Source: Udeniomyces pyricola
Lineage: Eukaryota > Basidiomycota > Tremellomycetes > Cystofilobasidiales > Mrakiaceae
DNA length: 64,000 nucleotides
Assembly: GCA_039545295.1 (NCBI GenBank)
Contig: BCIK01000026.1
Location: 279,632-343,631 of the forward strand
Direction: 5' to 3'
The stretch's first letter is position 1, and each line of letters opens with the position of its first letter. Made by a program: the position numbers and the translations under genes. Positions 1-11,184 of this stretch are shown here, in pieces. The notes under the pieces are model-generated. The model worked only from the letters and a program-made list of their open reading frames with translations, made no database searches and was not told where the DNA came from.

Positions 1-91
1 CTCGGCAACCTCCAGCGATGTACGCTCCTGACCTACACCCACATCTAAGCCCAAGCTCAAGATCTCCTTTAAAAAAAAATCAACGCAACAC

Positions 92-244
92 TCACGAGAT
101 CGTTACCATCTCCTCATCCAGTCCCCTGTTGGGACTGACGGCGTCAGCGAGTGCACGGCCCTGTGCTATGAGCTCGGCACGCTCGGTTTGTTTGTAATGC
201 GAAACGAAGCTGGTCGTCCGTGAGGATGGCTTCAAAGTGGGCAT
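92..244 (-). CDS. Partial hypothetical protein, first exon at left edge
   Basis: An ATG at 244 opens a frame (MPTLKPSSRTTSFVSHYKQT...) of about 50 residues. It ends in a good GTGAGT donor just below 94. The codons look like real coding sequence: mixed composition, charged residues, no low complexity. The next exon may start at a CAG acceptor near 35 and run off the window, but I could not fix its phase. I do not recognise the product. The frame also extends upstream of 244 through low-complexity sequence, so the start is a choice rather than a certainty. Confidence 0.4.
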   Translation of the reverse strand: MPTLKPSSRTTSFVSHYKQTERAELIAQGRALADAVSPNRGLDEEMVTIS

Positions 245-688
245 GGAGGGTGCGGTTGCGAAATTAACGAGTATAGTGCAAGGGTAGAGTGTGGGTGCGA
301 GAGAGCAGGACGATTGAGGAGAAAGGAGAGTGAGTGTGGGCTGTAATTGCAGGCTGGGAAAATAAAACGTCAGAGGAATTTGGTTCGCAGAGGAGCCGGC
401 GCTGTATGTATTAAGCAAGGTATTAAGCAAGGTTCCGGAGCAAGTAAGGAAACTTGTGTCCTGTGGTGCTCCAAGCTCCAGGTCGAAATTTATGACGACG
501 ACCTAGGATATCGCCTCATCAGTGGTCATCGACGCGTCCGGGGTCGGGCAGATTTAGATATAAGCGTCGCCAAGGAGAATATTCCGGTCACCACGCTCAT
601 CTAGCTCAGCTGGCCGGTACGGGCGGCAATACCGTCTGAAGATCAAGATCTCAAATTCCAGCCTCGTTACGTTCAGGACTCCACGCTA

Positions 689-916
689 CTAGCTCGCTTT
701 ACGAGTAGGTGTAGCGCAAACCGAGCCATCACCAGGCTGACTTAACCCCACACTCGCATACTTCCTCGCCCTGCCGTTCGTCTCCGCAGCCTTTCTCCGC
801 CTTTGCCGGCTATTCTCCTTCTCTCTGCTCTTTTCTTCTTCTATCTCTCGCTCTTTTCGCTTAAGCGTTGGAGGCTTGGGATTGGGAGCTTGGATTAAGG
901 CTTGGGAGCTGGGCAC
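689..916 (-). CDS. Possible small basic ORF or exon
   Basis: A 75-codon frame rich in Lys, Arg and Glu (KRKEREIEEEKSREKENSR, then RRRKAAETNGRARKYASVGL). It reads like the charged tail of a nuclear protein rather than random sequence. No neighbouring exon could be joined with confidence, and no family is recognised. It may be an exon of a gene whose other parts I cannot see. Confidence 0.25.
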   Translation of the reverse strand: MPSSQALIQAPNPKPPTLKRKEREIEEEKSREKENSRQRRRKAAETNGRARKYASVGLSQPGDGSVCATPTRKAS

Positions 917-1069
917 TTGAGTTCTGTTAGCTTCAGTGTGGGTTGGAGTTGGCTTAGGTGAGGATGGATATAAAAAATGGGTGTGCGGGTGTGGGGAAAG
1001 TCAGCCTGGCGATGGCTCGGGATGCAGGTGTAATCGGTGTAGCTTGTAGCTTGTAGCGCTGGCAGTAGC

Positions 1070-2484
1070 TCGTATGGTCGTCGAAGTCGTCATCGACATG
1101 TGCCATATCAACATCTCGATCATCATTTGGGCTCCAGCTGGAATCAGTGATCCGATATCCGGTGATCACTGTCCAATATTCAATATCCGATATCCAGGCT
1201 TCGGTTTAGGGCGTCGAGATCTTCGAACTCAGTCGATGAGATCATTGATCATGCATCGTGGTTGATGCGCATGCACATGCACATCGAACGTTGAACGTCG
1301 AATATCTTGCATCGAACATCATCCATGAGTCGGATTGAATATTGAATGATTGATGATCATCGATGCATATTGATGGGCGATACAAGTGTGGAACGATGGT
1401 GCTCAATGTTCAGCCAGCGATGATGATAAATTTGATCATGTCGAGCACCAACGTACCAACAGCACCGTTGAATGATCGACGTTCGAAATTGGACGTATAA
1501 TGGACGCGCATCGTTCGACCGTGTTCGACGCGTTCGGCGTCCGACAGTGCAACTCTTACGCAGTCATTACATGAAGCTGTTAAGCACGCCAACGTATTGT
1601 TCGTGATGATCTGGCACTCTAATTTTCTGATCTGGAATCTCGGATCTCGGGCTCGTCCATTGTTCATTATCGATCATCGACCATCGTTGAACAATAGTTA
1701 CGTACGTTAATTAGTCGCCAACTAAGGCGAGCAGAAAAATGAGTCGTCTCTTGCCTATAGAACCCCGCAGTTCTCCCCCTCCCTTAGGCTTGTTCGCCTC
1801 TTCGATCCCCCCCCCCCCCGCGCTTTTCCACACCAACTTGCCCTGCCCTGACCCATCTAACCCTAACCAACCAAACCCAGAAGCCTGAGTACTGAGCAGC
1901 CAGCTCCCAGCTCGATCCAGAGCCCAGCCCAAGTGCCTACCCAACACCCTCAGCTGGGACAGAAGGAAGGAAGGAAACAGAAAGAAAAAACGCAGATGGG
2001 GAACAAGGCGCGCGCGCGGGGGGAGCCTCCGACGCGACACGCCTCATGTGTCTTTCAATTGTTTGGCAAGGTGCTGACATGTTGTATAGCACTCGTTGAC
2101 GTAGCTGGACATTCAACGGGTCGACAAGTGTTGCCTACCTTTTAATTTTCTTGCCTCAAAATACAAAACATGAACACAGCATGACGGAATACGATCGATC
2201 GGAAAAGTAAATTGATACAGTTTGGAACGAAAGCTAAAGGACTCTGCCGAACAAACAAAAGGTGTAGGCAACTCAAACGGGACATTATAGTTGGAAAGGG
2301 GGATGGAGAGATTCCGCAAAGGTAGGTGTATGTTGCAATATGTATAAGGAGATTCTTTTTTTCTTGCGTGTGTAGATGAGTAATTGGAATGCGAGGTGTA
2401 AAGATTAAGCAAGTACTAAAAGTTATATGTTGAGTTGAAGGTCAACGGAACAGGAGTAAGGGAGTGGGGGGAAAGAGTAGGCAT
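1070..2484. other. Non-coding spacer with dense short palindromes
   Basis: No convincing exon on either strand. From about 1100 to 1700 the sequence is crowded with self-complementary GATC, ATCGAT, ATGCAT and GATATC words and near repeats of TGATCATCGATGCAT type. From 1700 to 2110 it is pyrimidine-rich on one strand with a C-run at 1809-1819. The part next to 2484 is probably the 3' UTR of the MARVEL gene. Confidence 0.5.
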
Positions 2485-3313
2485 TTAGTGCCTGCCGGTC
2501 TCCTCAGCCTCAAGCTGCTCCTTAGTCCTGAAGTCTCCAGGGCAAAGTCGGCCGACGGGGGTCGACATGCCGTTGGCTCGCTCAGTCCAGGGGAGCTTGG
2601 AGTGCTTCTTGGCAAGGAGGAAGACGTGGAGCATGTAGATGAGGCTAAAAGAGAACAGAAAAAAAAAGAGAGGTGATGTCAGCAAATAGAAAGACTAAAG
2701 CCAGAAGTTGAACAAACCATGAATATACCCGAGGCAGAGTGGGCAACTTACATAAGACCGAAAGTGATCCAGGTGACGGCCATGAGGGCCTGGTAGAGTC
2801 CGTGGCAACCGGTAGCAAGTCGAACCTGAGAAATGAGAATGCAAGGGGAACCAAGAGGGTCATGAGGATCAAACAAGAAGAGAAATAGGAACCAGGGTCG
2901 ACGATATCGATCGACGTTGGACGACGGGGCATGCGTATTGCTACGTGGACGAAAGTACGTACGAGGACGTTGGTAGAGCAGAACTTGTCGCTAGAGTATC
3001 GCTTGACGGTGTAAGCGACGGCCATGGCAAAGTACCAAGCAGCAAAAAGGGCCGAGACGGCAAGGACGGTGGAGGCCTTGAAGGCGTTGGATCGGCCCAT
3101 GGTGATGACACCGAGGTAGAAGAACATCGAGAGAACACCGCAGACGACGAGCGAAGGATCGATGGGGTTGTAGTATTTGAGAATCGAGCCCGAGAATTTT
3201 CGCAGGTTGATGCTAGCAAGGACCCAGTCGGAGAAGCACATGACGACGATCAAGTACGAGGCGAGTTGGGTAGGCGTGGTAAGCCTGGATCCGGATCGAG
3301 CAGTGATAGCCAT
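2485..3313 (-). CDS. MARVEL-domain-like four-helix membrane protein
   Basis: Three exons, 3313-2963, 2825-2752 and 2644-2485, join in phase to 194 residues. Donors are GTACGT and GTAAGT. The protein has four hydrophobic segments: residues about 18-35, 55-75, 80-103 and 125-150, in the last of which two exons meet. The short basic N terminus MAITARSGSRLTTPTQ and a short polar C-terminal tail (LPWTERANGMSTPVGRLCPG) fit fungal MARVEL proteins of the Nce102/eisosome type. That assignment rests on topology and size, not a diagnostic motif. Such proteins sit in the plasma membrane or vesicles. The upstream ATG is well placed before the first helix. Confidence 0.7.
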
Positions 3314-5129
3314 GTTGGAGAGCTGGTAGGTAGTGGAAGAGGGTGAAAGGAAGAGTATATAAAAAAAAGTGGTGGGGGTGATGGGGGAGCAGAAAGAGAA
3401 CAGAAAGAAAGTGAAACCAATTCGTCAGCGACTTGGAAAACAAAGGAAAATGGCGTCGACTCCTAAAACCGTATGCTGAGTGTGAGCCAAGCGAGTGGTG
3501 TATCGAGAGGGCCAGGCCCAGCAAGTTATGGATGAGGAGCAGCCAAGTAAACTGGGATTGGTGCGTCATCAAGAACAAGGGAACCGGAAAAGGCTAGGGG
3601 TGGAGCGGTGGCGACCACGGGATATGGGGAGGTTGGAAGGTGGCGCGTCGAGGATGTTGAAGGCGGATCGAGAACGTACCTTGAAGGAAGAGTAGGGGGT
3701 TTGGGTGTTTGGTAGGGGTGGTGATACGAGGGCGAGAGGGCAGATGAGAAGGAGGACGTGGTTAGAGAATGACAAGCTAAAGGATGAAAATCCAGAACGA
3801 GTCTTGGTAAGAAAAATAATGGCAAACGAAAGGAGGAGAACGTCATCCCCTTGGGTTTTGCCCCGCTTATGCCCAGGACGGCCGCGTCCCCTTCGTCATG
3901 CCTTCCCTCTGAATCATCGGTATCTTGTCAGCTCCCTGCCCTCGGCTTTCTCGGCTCTGAGTCAGTCGACCAAGACAGCAGATCATCGTCTACACATGAC
4001 GTATAGCGTTGCCTAAGGTGTACTACATCAACTACGAGTCCTGCCTATGGCATAGATAGATATTCAACATGCAGGTCGCTAGTATTACGGCCGTCCTCAC
4101 CCCCCAAAGCGACAGCTTGCAGCTTGGCGATCACGTTGACTTGCAAACACATGGAGTGGAGAAATGGGAATCGTGGTGACGGATTCCGCTGCGGTCGCGC
4201 GGTAACTCCATCCGGAGGCTCATACCATTCCTAATCCAGCCCGTACGTCGGCCGAGAGAGGCCAATTCGGCATCCAGATATCCAGCTTTCCTGAAATGAA
4301 GTGCCCTTTGGGATGAACGTTCAACGTGTCATGGCTCACATATACGCTTCTTATGGCATGGTATGTTGTACGTATAGACGAGGCATGTCAACTCGTCAAG
4401 CGTCAAGAACACACGGCTGGATATTGGATGACGACCATGACATCCATGAGCGCATCAGCTTGGCCGTCCCGTCGCTTGGCTCCTTGTTGTTACGTTGCTG
4501 TTCGAACCAACTGATCGATCGATCGATCGACTGCAAGCTAACGTGTCGAATAATCGGTCACCCGCCAAGACAATCGTCGCATCATCGATCGTCAACGAAG
4601 CGGCCGGCAGCTGGCGAGGCTTTGCCGGCCTTGCCGAAAGTCATCCATCCATCATCATGATATATGATTGATTGCACACATCCTCGTGTTGTAACATGGT
4701 GTTAACTCCCGCCTTGCAGCTTGCACACAGGGCCGCCAGCGCGCCAGCGGCTTGGATAGTCCTGTGGTCCAAGGACCCAGAGCGGCTCTGCACCTCGCCA
4801 CAATATGCATCAATGCCTTACTCTTGTGTCGATCGACGACGCGACAGAGCGGTACATCATGTACATACTCTGCGTTCATACGTTCACGTGCGCAAGGCGC
4901 GTAATATTACGTGCCTGATGCAGCTGTGCCAACACGACGATCTGCAAGCTGCACAACGCGACAGACAGATCAATGGACCGACATCCATCGCCATCACGTC
5001 CCTACGCCTCCCTACGCTCGCACAGTACCTGATAGTGCACGTACCGTTAACTCCACCGTATTATCCACCAATCTGTCTCGCCTGATTCAAAACTCTTCCT
5101 ATATTCGCCCCCTGTTCGAACCACGGATC
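3314..5129. other. Intergenic region between divergent genes
   Basis: It lies between the 5' end of the MARVEL gene (-) and the 5' end of the aprataxin gene (+), so it should hold both promoters. 3346-3850 is low-complexity pyrimidine/purine sequence, possibly 5' UTR or UTR introns. A (GATC) tandem lies at 4513-4530. No exon with sensible coding character was found. Confidence 0.5.
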
Positions 5130-7420
5130 ATGAGCTGGTCCAACGCCCTCGTCAATTACGCAGCAACGCCCGGCGATCCGAGTACGAATCTTCCACCGGA
5201 GGTTTACGTCGCTCACAACGATGCGTTGTTCGTCTCTTCTTCTTATTAGGCTACGAGAATCAAGTTGAAGATCTCGACCGGATGCTCGGTAGCACGGCTG
5301 ATAAGCAGAGTAGCTCTTGTAGCTTGCAGACTGGTTGCTGACTGACGCATGCACGTCAACGTCGAGTGTCGGGTCCTTCTCTGACATGATGAAAGGCTGA
5401 TCTCGAACGCTCATCTTACCATGTATTTCACTTCTCATATACGAATTTATGTAGTCTCACGATCTGTGATCTTTACCCTAAATCGATCTATCACTACCTC
5501 ATCCTTCCTCGACTTCCCTTCCCTCCTCTCTCTCCCTTCGCCATCCCCAGTACTGCTCCCTCGACACCTTCTGCATCCTCATCTTCCACCTCCTCCGGCA
5601 CCCATCCCCTGACGGCCCATACCCTCTCATCTCTCTCATGTCTCCTCTCTCTGGCGACCAAGCAGCCCGAAATCGTTCTTGCGTTTCTGGATCAACTCGA
5701 AGAAATGGCACACGTTGTGGATGAGCTCGTGGAAGATCGGATGCGGAAAGAGCACGGTTGGACTTGGGAGAGATACGCTGGATTCCATGCGGTCCCGAGC
5801 ATGAAGTCAGTTTTTGATGGTCTAAGATGGGAATTGAACCAATCGGTGGTTATGCGGGAAAAAGATTTCACTTGAGCTATTCTAGCTTGACGTCTTAACC
5901 ACTCGAGCTGAGACGGATTCCCCAACTACATATGAATCCAAACTGATATCCTGACCATGCCCTGCGCTATCCTACCATGCTTTCTTTCCTCTTTGCCTGT
6001 TCAAACAAAGACACCTCCACTTGCATCTCCTCTCCAAAGACCTCGTCTCGCCCTTTCTCAAAAACAAGAAGCACGTCAACTCGTTTCATCCGGATGGAGG
6101 GTTCTTTTTGAGTCTCGAAACGATCCGATCATGGGTCAACGGTAAAGCCTCCCCTCCCTTCTTGTAACGCACTCTCTTTGAGATCTCAGTGTCTCCACAA
6201 ACGATGGAGATATGATGGGAAGAAAATAGATGCATGATTTGGGTTTTTTTTTTTTTGCTTTCGATATGCTTCGTTCGCGACTTCTGTTCTGAACCTTCTC
6301 CCTCGATCCCCACCATCCCTACCTCCTTTACTATTCTTTGTCCTTCCAGATCCCGTTCGATACAAAAAAGTGAGTGCTCCATAACAGAGAATGACCAACA
6401 TCTCGTTGGATCTCTCAGGGACCCCCCCCCCTCTTTGTCGTACCATAAGTCGCCTGCTAATCTTCTCGTGTGCGTGTTGCACATGTGTGCATCTGTTCTC
6501 GTTGGACTGGATCTGTTCCTTCACTGTTAATCTTTTTTTTTCTATTTTTTTTTCTTTCTTTTCTTCTTTGTCGCCGACGTCTTCATGATTTATGATAGCA
6601 CTTGACTCTCGACCCGAAACAATACGCACCTCTCCTAACCCTTCCACTCCGATCTTTCTACCCTCTCCTTCCCAACACCAGTACCAATGCTACTAGTCCC
6701 AGTCCTAGCGTTACTACCTCGTCATCGACCCCGATATCTCATCCTATACCTTCCCCAACCTCTTCTCTACAACCGCCAAAGACGAAGCAAATGACGACCG
6801 ATCATTCGGAGTCGAAGCCTCTTGCTTCTTCCTCTTCGACGCCTTCTGCTCGTCCTGCTTTGAAACGAAGGAGGATCAACAACGACGACCGATCTTTCAT
6901 GAATGCCCATCAAGGGGTGGTGAGAGATGGAAAACCTATTGTCATTGACAGCGACGATGATGGGAAGGAAGAAGAGGAGGAGGACGGCCAAGGAACTGAA
7001 ATCGTCGTTTTAGGCCAAGACGATTCAGATGACCTCACACCTCCTCTCCCTTCTCCTCCTCCTCCACCTCCAGCTGGTCCTCATCCAACGGTCTCAAAGA
7101 CGTCAAGCGGACCTTCGACCCATGGGCGATTATCAAATGGGATATCGTCTACTGGCGCCGAGACCGATCATCAAGAAGGATCGATCCGAAAGTTCTTCAT
7201 ACCCCTCGGCCGTCGTGATTCGAAACCCACGCCTGAACATCGGAGCCCGGTCGTCACGCCGATGAGGACGATGACTCATCCTCATCCCATCCAACGTCAG
7301 GATCGGGGACGGGAATTCAAGACGATTCCGAAACTGAAGGAGCATCTCGTCGAGGAATGGAGGGCGTTAGGAAGGCTTCATGCTGCCGGAACTGCAGTAG
7401 GAAAAAAGGAGCTGCATTGA
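5130..7420 (+). CDS. HNT3: Aprataxin-like DNA-adenylate hydrolase
   Basis: Five exons (5130-5227, 5455-5805, 6011-6141, 6350-6369, 6599-7420) join in phase to 473 residues. The N-terminal HIT core reads AHNDAFLTICDLYPKSIYHY then LILPR. The catalytic histidine triad is HLHLHLL, about residue 150, followed by KNKKHVNSF, the aprataxin signature. Aprataxins remove 5'-AMP from abortive DNA ligation ends in the nucleus. The C-terminal zinc-finger region is odd: LPLR is followed by SFYP where aprataxins have CxxC. About 190 disordered residues then intervene, with SUMO-interaction-like VIDSDDD and EIVVL motifs and a PIP-like EGSIRKFF, before KLKEHLVEEW, which keeps the His and the Glu four residues on. 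Exon 5 encodes no cysteine. The first donor, GTTCGT, is unusual but is used repeatedly in this window. Confidence 0.85.
5818..5915 (-). tRNA. tRNA-like sequence, probably degenerate, nested in an aprataxin intron
   Basis: On the minus strand there is an A-box-like CTCGAGTGGTTAAG of Ser/Leu type and, about 60 bases on, a perfect B-box GGTTCAATTCC. The ends pair partly (GTCTCA against TTAGAC). The D stem and anticodon stem do not fold cleanly. A TTTTT run inside would stop RNA polymerase III, and no T-run follows the 3' end. A Ser(AGA)-type gene with an intron is possible, but a decayed copy is more likely. It lies wholly within intron 5806-6010, antisense to the host gene. Confidence 0.35.
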
Positions 7421-7772
7421 TGAAGGGGGGGTTTTTTCTTTCTTTTTTGGGGTTTTTTCTTTTGTCGTATGGACTTGATGGGTCATTCATCGGACCACTT
7501 ACCTCAATCTGGATACTGGCATTTGAAAACCTTCTCTTCTTTTTTTTTTCCCCCTAGCTTTCGATCCCAGCCTTTGAATGAATAAATCTCTCCTGCTCCT
7601 CGAGAGCCTCAATGATCGATGATCCTCGCTTGATTCGATCTCTCATTCCTCATGACGTAACGGTGAACTCAAGTTATAATGGGTTGATCTCCATTCGAAC
7701 CAAAACTGAAGAGAAAAACAAAGGAAAAAAAAAGACACGTATGGTTGCCGAAACATCAAGCGTTGTTCATCG

Positions 7773-7808
<36 letters not shown>

Positions 7809-7967
7809 GAGAGAAAAAGGAGAGAGAAAAGCATAGACACACACAAACACACACACATCCCCACTCCATTCTCTGATCTTTCTCTCTTCATCGTCCCTCA
7901 TTCCAGCTCCGGCCCCGCATTGACCCCCCCCCCCCCCCCCCCCCCCCTTCCCCAAGAAAAAAGAAAA
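7421..7967. other. Convergent 3' spacer with homopolymer tracts
   Basis: Lies between the stops of the convergent aprataxin (+) and Shp1 (-) genes. It holds a 28-base A run at 7777-7804, a CA-rich stretch at about 7836-7858, and a 24-base C run at 7924-7947. Short T-rich segments near 7540 are probably 3' UTR. No gene seen. Confidence 0.6.
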
Positions 7968-10352
7968 TCAAGTCCACCTTTGAACGATGACGGCGTTTTC
8001 GAGCTTGGCTTCCTTGATGGTCTGAGTGACGTCGGTGAGGTCCCGGTTGGGGAACGTCAGTTGAAGCGCGTAAGGTCGAGAGCTCGATGGTCGAGCGCTG
8101 AAAGAGAGGGAGAGAAGAGAGAGAAGAAAAATTAGTGGGAGAGGAGAGGAGAGATGGGGGAGGGAAGGAGGAGAAAAGATAAGTCAGTCAATGGATCATC
8201 AGAAAGCAAAGCCGATCAGAACGGGAAGTAGGATGAGGGTAGGGATTCATGATGATGATCGTTGANGGGGGGGGGGGGGGGGGNGGAGGGGTTGTCCATA
8301 TTGGCTTGTATATATATATTGTGTGGAGAGACTTACGCTTCGATGAAGCCTCGAATATCACCAACGGTATGGGTCAAGTTGACTTTAGCGACAATCCTCG
8401 TTCCATCACCGAGTCGAATCTGCAGGGACGTCGTCGGTTCGGTCGTGTCGACTGAGAAGCGAGGAGCCGAGTCGGAGGCTGACGACGACGCCGCAGGAGC
8501 AGCAGCAGCAGACGAAGGAGATGAAGAGGAAGTGGAAGTCGTTGAGGATGTAGGGAACGAGCCAGGGAGTTGAGAAGTTGAAGAAGAAGAAGAAGAGGGG
8601 AGAGACGAAGGGGTAGGAGCACCGAGACGGTTTCCCGAGCCTTCAAAGGGACCTTTGGGCTTGGGAGGCGCAGGTTGCCAATCTTCGTTGAGGCGCTTGG
8701 CGACTCGGACTTCGACGGGTTGGTTGACACGGACGTTGAGAAGGGATGGTGGAGCCCGTCTAGTGTCGCAAGGAGATGACAAAGAAAAAAACAAACAAAC
8801 AAAAAACCCCGTGAGGAAGCAGAGAGCAGGAATTCAGGATGCAGCAGAGAAAGCACGGAAATCGTTAGTTCTCGTGAGAGCAAAAAAAAAAAAATCCAAA
8901 GGGCACAGGATAGAAAAGTGTGAGAAAACTCTACCTACCCTTGGTTGATAGCTTGCAAAAGCAGACTGTTCCCTGGCTCATCGTACCGCCTCAACTCGCC
9001 ATCTTCAATCGAGAACCCATCTCGCCAGAACGTGAGATGTCGGATAGCCGTCTCCTCGTCTTCGTCCTCCTCCTGCTCGCCCTCGTTGCCAGTGTTGCGA
9101 GAGGCAGGATCGGGAATGGAGGTTGAAGGGGTGGAATCCGAGCCAAGGGTGTTGCCGCGCCCCCAGGTGGGAGTGCTGCTGCCACTGCCAGAGGGGCCCC
9201 CAGCGGAGGGAGCTGGGCCAGCCCTGAGTGATGAGGTTAAAAGAAAACATACAGGAAGCAGGGCGAGAGAAGTGAAGCAGAGTCAGAGAAGAGCAAGGAC
9301 GGAAACAGCAGGTCAAAGATTAGATTTTGAGACTGTAAGACCGGGTCATTCTTGATTTCTCAGGCAGATGTGAACGGGAAAAAAAAGGGATCGATGTGCT
9401 TACTCCTTTGCCTTTTTGAGAATGTCCTTGACGACACCTCGGCCTTGACCGGGAGGGGCTCGATCGGGGTTCTCCACGTTGATACCACTGAATGAGAGCC
9501 AAACGATGGGTTAAAGAAGGCTCCGATCCCACTTGACGTGAACCGAGTCATGACAGAGCAGAGAGAATGACGGACCTTCGTTCACCACCTGCGTACCATT
9601 CCTCTCCATCATCATCATCGTCATCATCACCTCCGACACCTCGAGCAGCAGGCGCTCCGCCACCTCCCGAGTTGATGGATCCGAGAGTAGCGATCCTAGG
9701 ACCGGAACCCGAACTGATTCCTGCACTACCTCCCGAAGCACCACTTCCACCCCACTGACCGACCCTTCCGACTCGAGCTCCTGTTCCTCCCACAGATGGA
9801 CGTCCCCATCCCTGAGGAAGAGCCTCGGCAGGTCCACCTCCGAGGGTCGTTCCACGTGCGGCACCACTATTGCTGCTGCTGCTGCTGCTGCTGGTGGTCG
9901 ATCTCGGCGATGCCGATGCGGCTGGGGTACTTATGGGTTCATCCTCATCTTCGTGATCGTCTTGGTCGGCGTACTCTCCATCGGAAGGAACGGGGTCATC
10001 CATGGGGTCGTCGGAGGCGGCAAAGAAGAGACCGATGGCGGCTTCGACGTCGTTGGCGGCCTGGGCGAGAAAGGTCTGAGCTTCCTGAGGGGTCGAAGAG
10101 GTGATGGAGATGAACTGGGCGATTTCTGGGTGGGCGTGAGGGAGGAAAGAATGTCGATGGGGATTGAGGTGGACATGGTAAGCGTGAGGGAGGAAGAAGA
10201 AACAAAGTTGAGATCAGCTGCACGCGAAAGGGGGGAGTTGGACGATGTATCAAGTAGCAGAAGGATAGAGTTGGGCTGTGGGTTGAAGAGAAGGAGGTAA
10301 AAGGGATGATGATGAGGAGAGAACAAGATGACTGACTGTCGTCGTCGGCCAT
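7968..10352 (-). CDS. SHP1: Shp1/p47 UBX-domain Cdc48 cofactor
   Basis: Six exons (10352-10337, 10125-9576, 9487-9404, 9223-8939, 8759-8337, 8097-7968) join in phase to 495 residues. Domains in order: a UBA-like domain ([20 protein letters not shown]..., residues 1-45), an acidic and Ser/Gly-rich linker, a SEP domain at about 276-350 ([20 protein letters not shown]), and a C-terminal UBX domain at about 418-495 with TFPNRDL in the surface loop that contacts Cdc48. Shp1/p47 brings ubiquitinated substrates to the Cdc48/p97 ATPase and acts in membrane fusion, proteasomal turnover and autophagy. The first exon is only 16 bases. Homopolymer G with N calls lies in the last intron, outside coding. 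It is divergent from the SelO gene, with 832 bases between starts. Confidence 0.92.
8266..8284. other. Ambiguous poly-G tract in a Shp1 intron
   Basis: A long G run is bounded by N at 8266 and 8284. It lies in an intron, so tract length does not affect the protein. The same pattern recurs in two other introns. Confidence 0.9.
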
Positions 10353-11184
10353 GTTGGGCAAGAGGAATGGGAATGGAATGGGATGGGATGGGATTGGGGA
10401 TGGAATGGAAGGGATGACGATGGAATTCAAGGTGTGTGGAGTGAGTTGAGTGTATGCGATGAGATCAACGAGTAGTCGATAGTCGATAGTCGCTGTGCGC
10501 GTGGAGCTCGGCCGGTGGGACGGTAGACGGTCGTCGAGTCGCTCGGTCTGGTTACGTCGGTCATCCATCCAGGTTCCAATATTGACTTTTAAAAACAATC
10601 CCTCAGCCGGCGCACGTCCTGCAGGATTAGAGCCAAGTGGATGGATGAAGATAGATGTATGCGATCGTATGGTACTATGCATGCGCTCATGATGGACCTG
10701 ATGATAAAGCCATTGTCAATTTGTCAAAAAAAGGCCGGTTGGTTGTTCGATAATATATATATATATATACGTACTATGCCTGCATGAGCAATGACGCGAT
10801 GACGCGCGCGCTTGAGGGTGGATGGAGGATATGTCGAACGTTGAACGGCCCCTCGACGTAGCTAGCTAGCTAGATTCCGCCTCGGTCCGAGTATACCCAC
10901 CACTCAATCCGTCTTCCTCGTATCATATATCATATATCATATCGGTATACTCAAACTAGTATCCTATACTCCGCTTACCAACTGCCAGTACACACGTCCC
11001 ACCCACTGCACAGCTCCACTCGTTCCCACACATATACGTTCCAATCTTGCGTCCAGCGCCACGTCCCGGCCATCAGCTTTCAAGCACACCACTCCACTCC
11101 AACCATCCCCATTCCACTCCACTCCAAAGCCACCACCTCCACCATCGGATCATCGGCTTGACCTCCCTCACTAGCACTTCCAAC
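10353..11184. promoter_or_regulatory. Bidirectional promoter region of SHP1 and FMP40
   Basis: This 832-base stretch separates the start codons of two divergent genes and has no exon of its own. It contains a (TA) run at 10751-10769, repeated GCTAGCTAGCTAGAT at about 10860, and repeated ATATCAT at 10925-10945. No specific factor site is claimed. Confidence 0.5.

Noticed and set aside
1855..1880. CTAACCCTAACC, looks telomere-like
   Set aside because: Only about two units in a single place inside a pyrimidine-rich stretch; not an array.
6186..6647. 153-codon minus-strand frame, Lys/Glu-rich
   Set aside because: Antisense to aprataxin introns and a T-rich tract; no splice or start support.
8374..8883. 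169-codon minus-strand frame
   Set aside because: Shadow of the SHP1 exon that encodes the SEP end and linker.
9996..10682. 228-codon minus-strand frame with several hydrophobic and Ser-rich stretches
   Set aside because: It overlaps the first exons and promoter of SHP1 in the wrong frame; the SHP1 frame carries the UBA-like domain.
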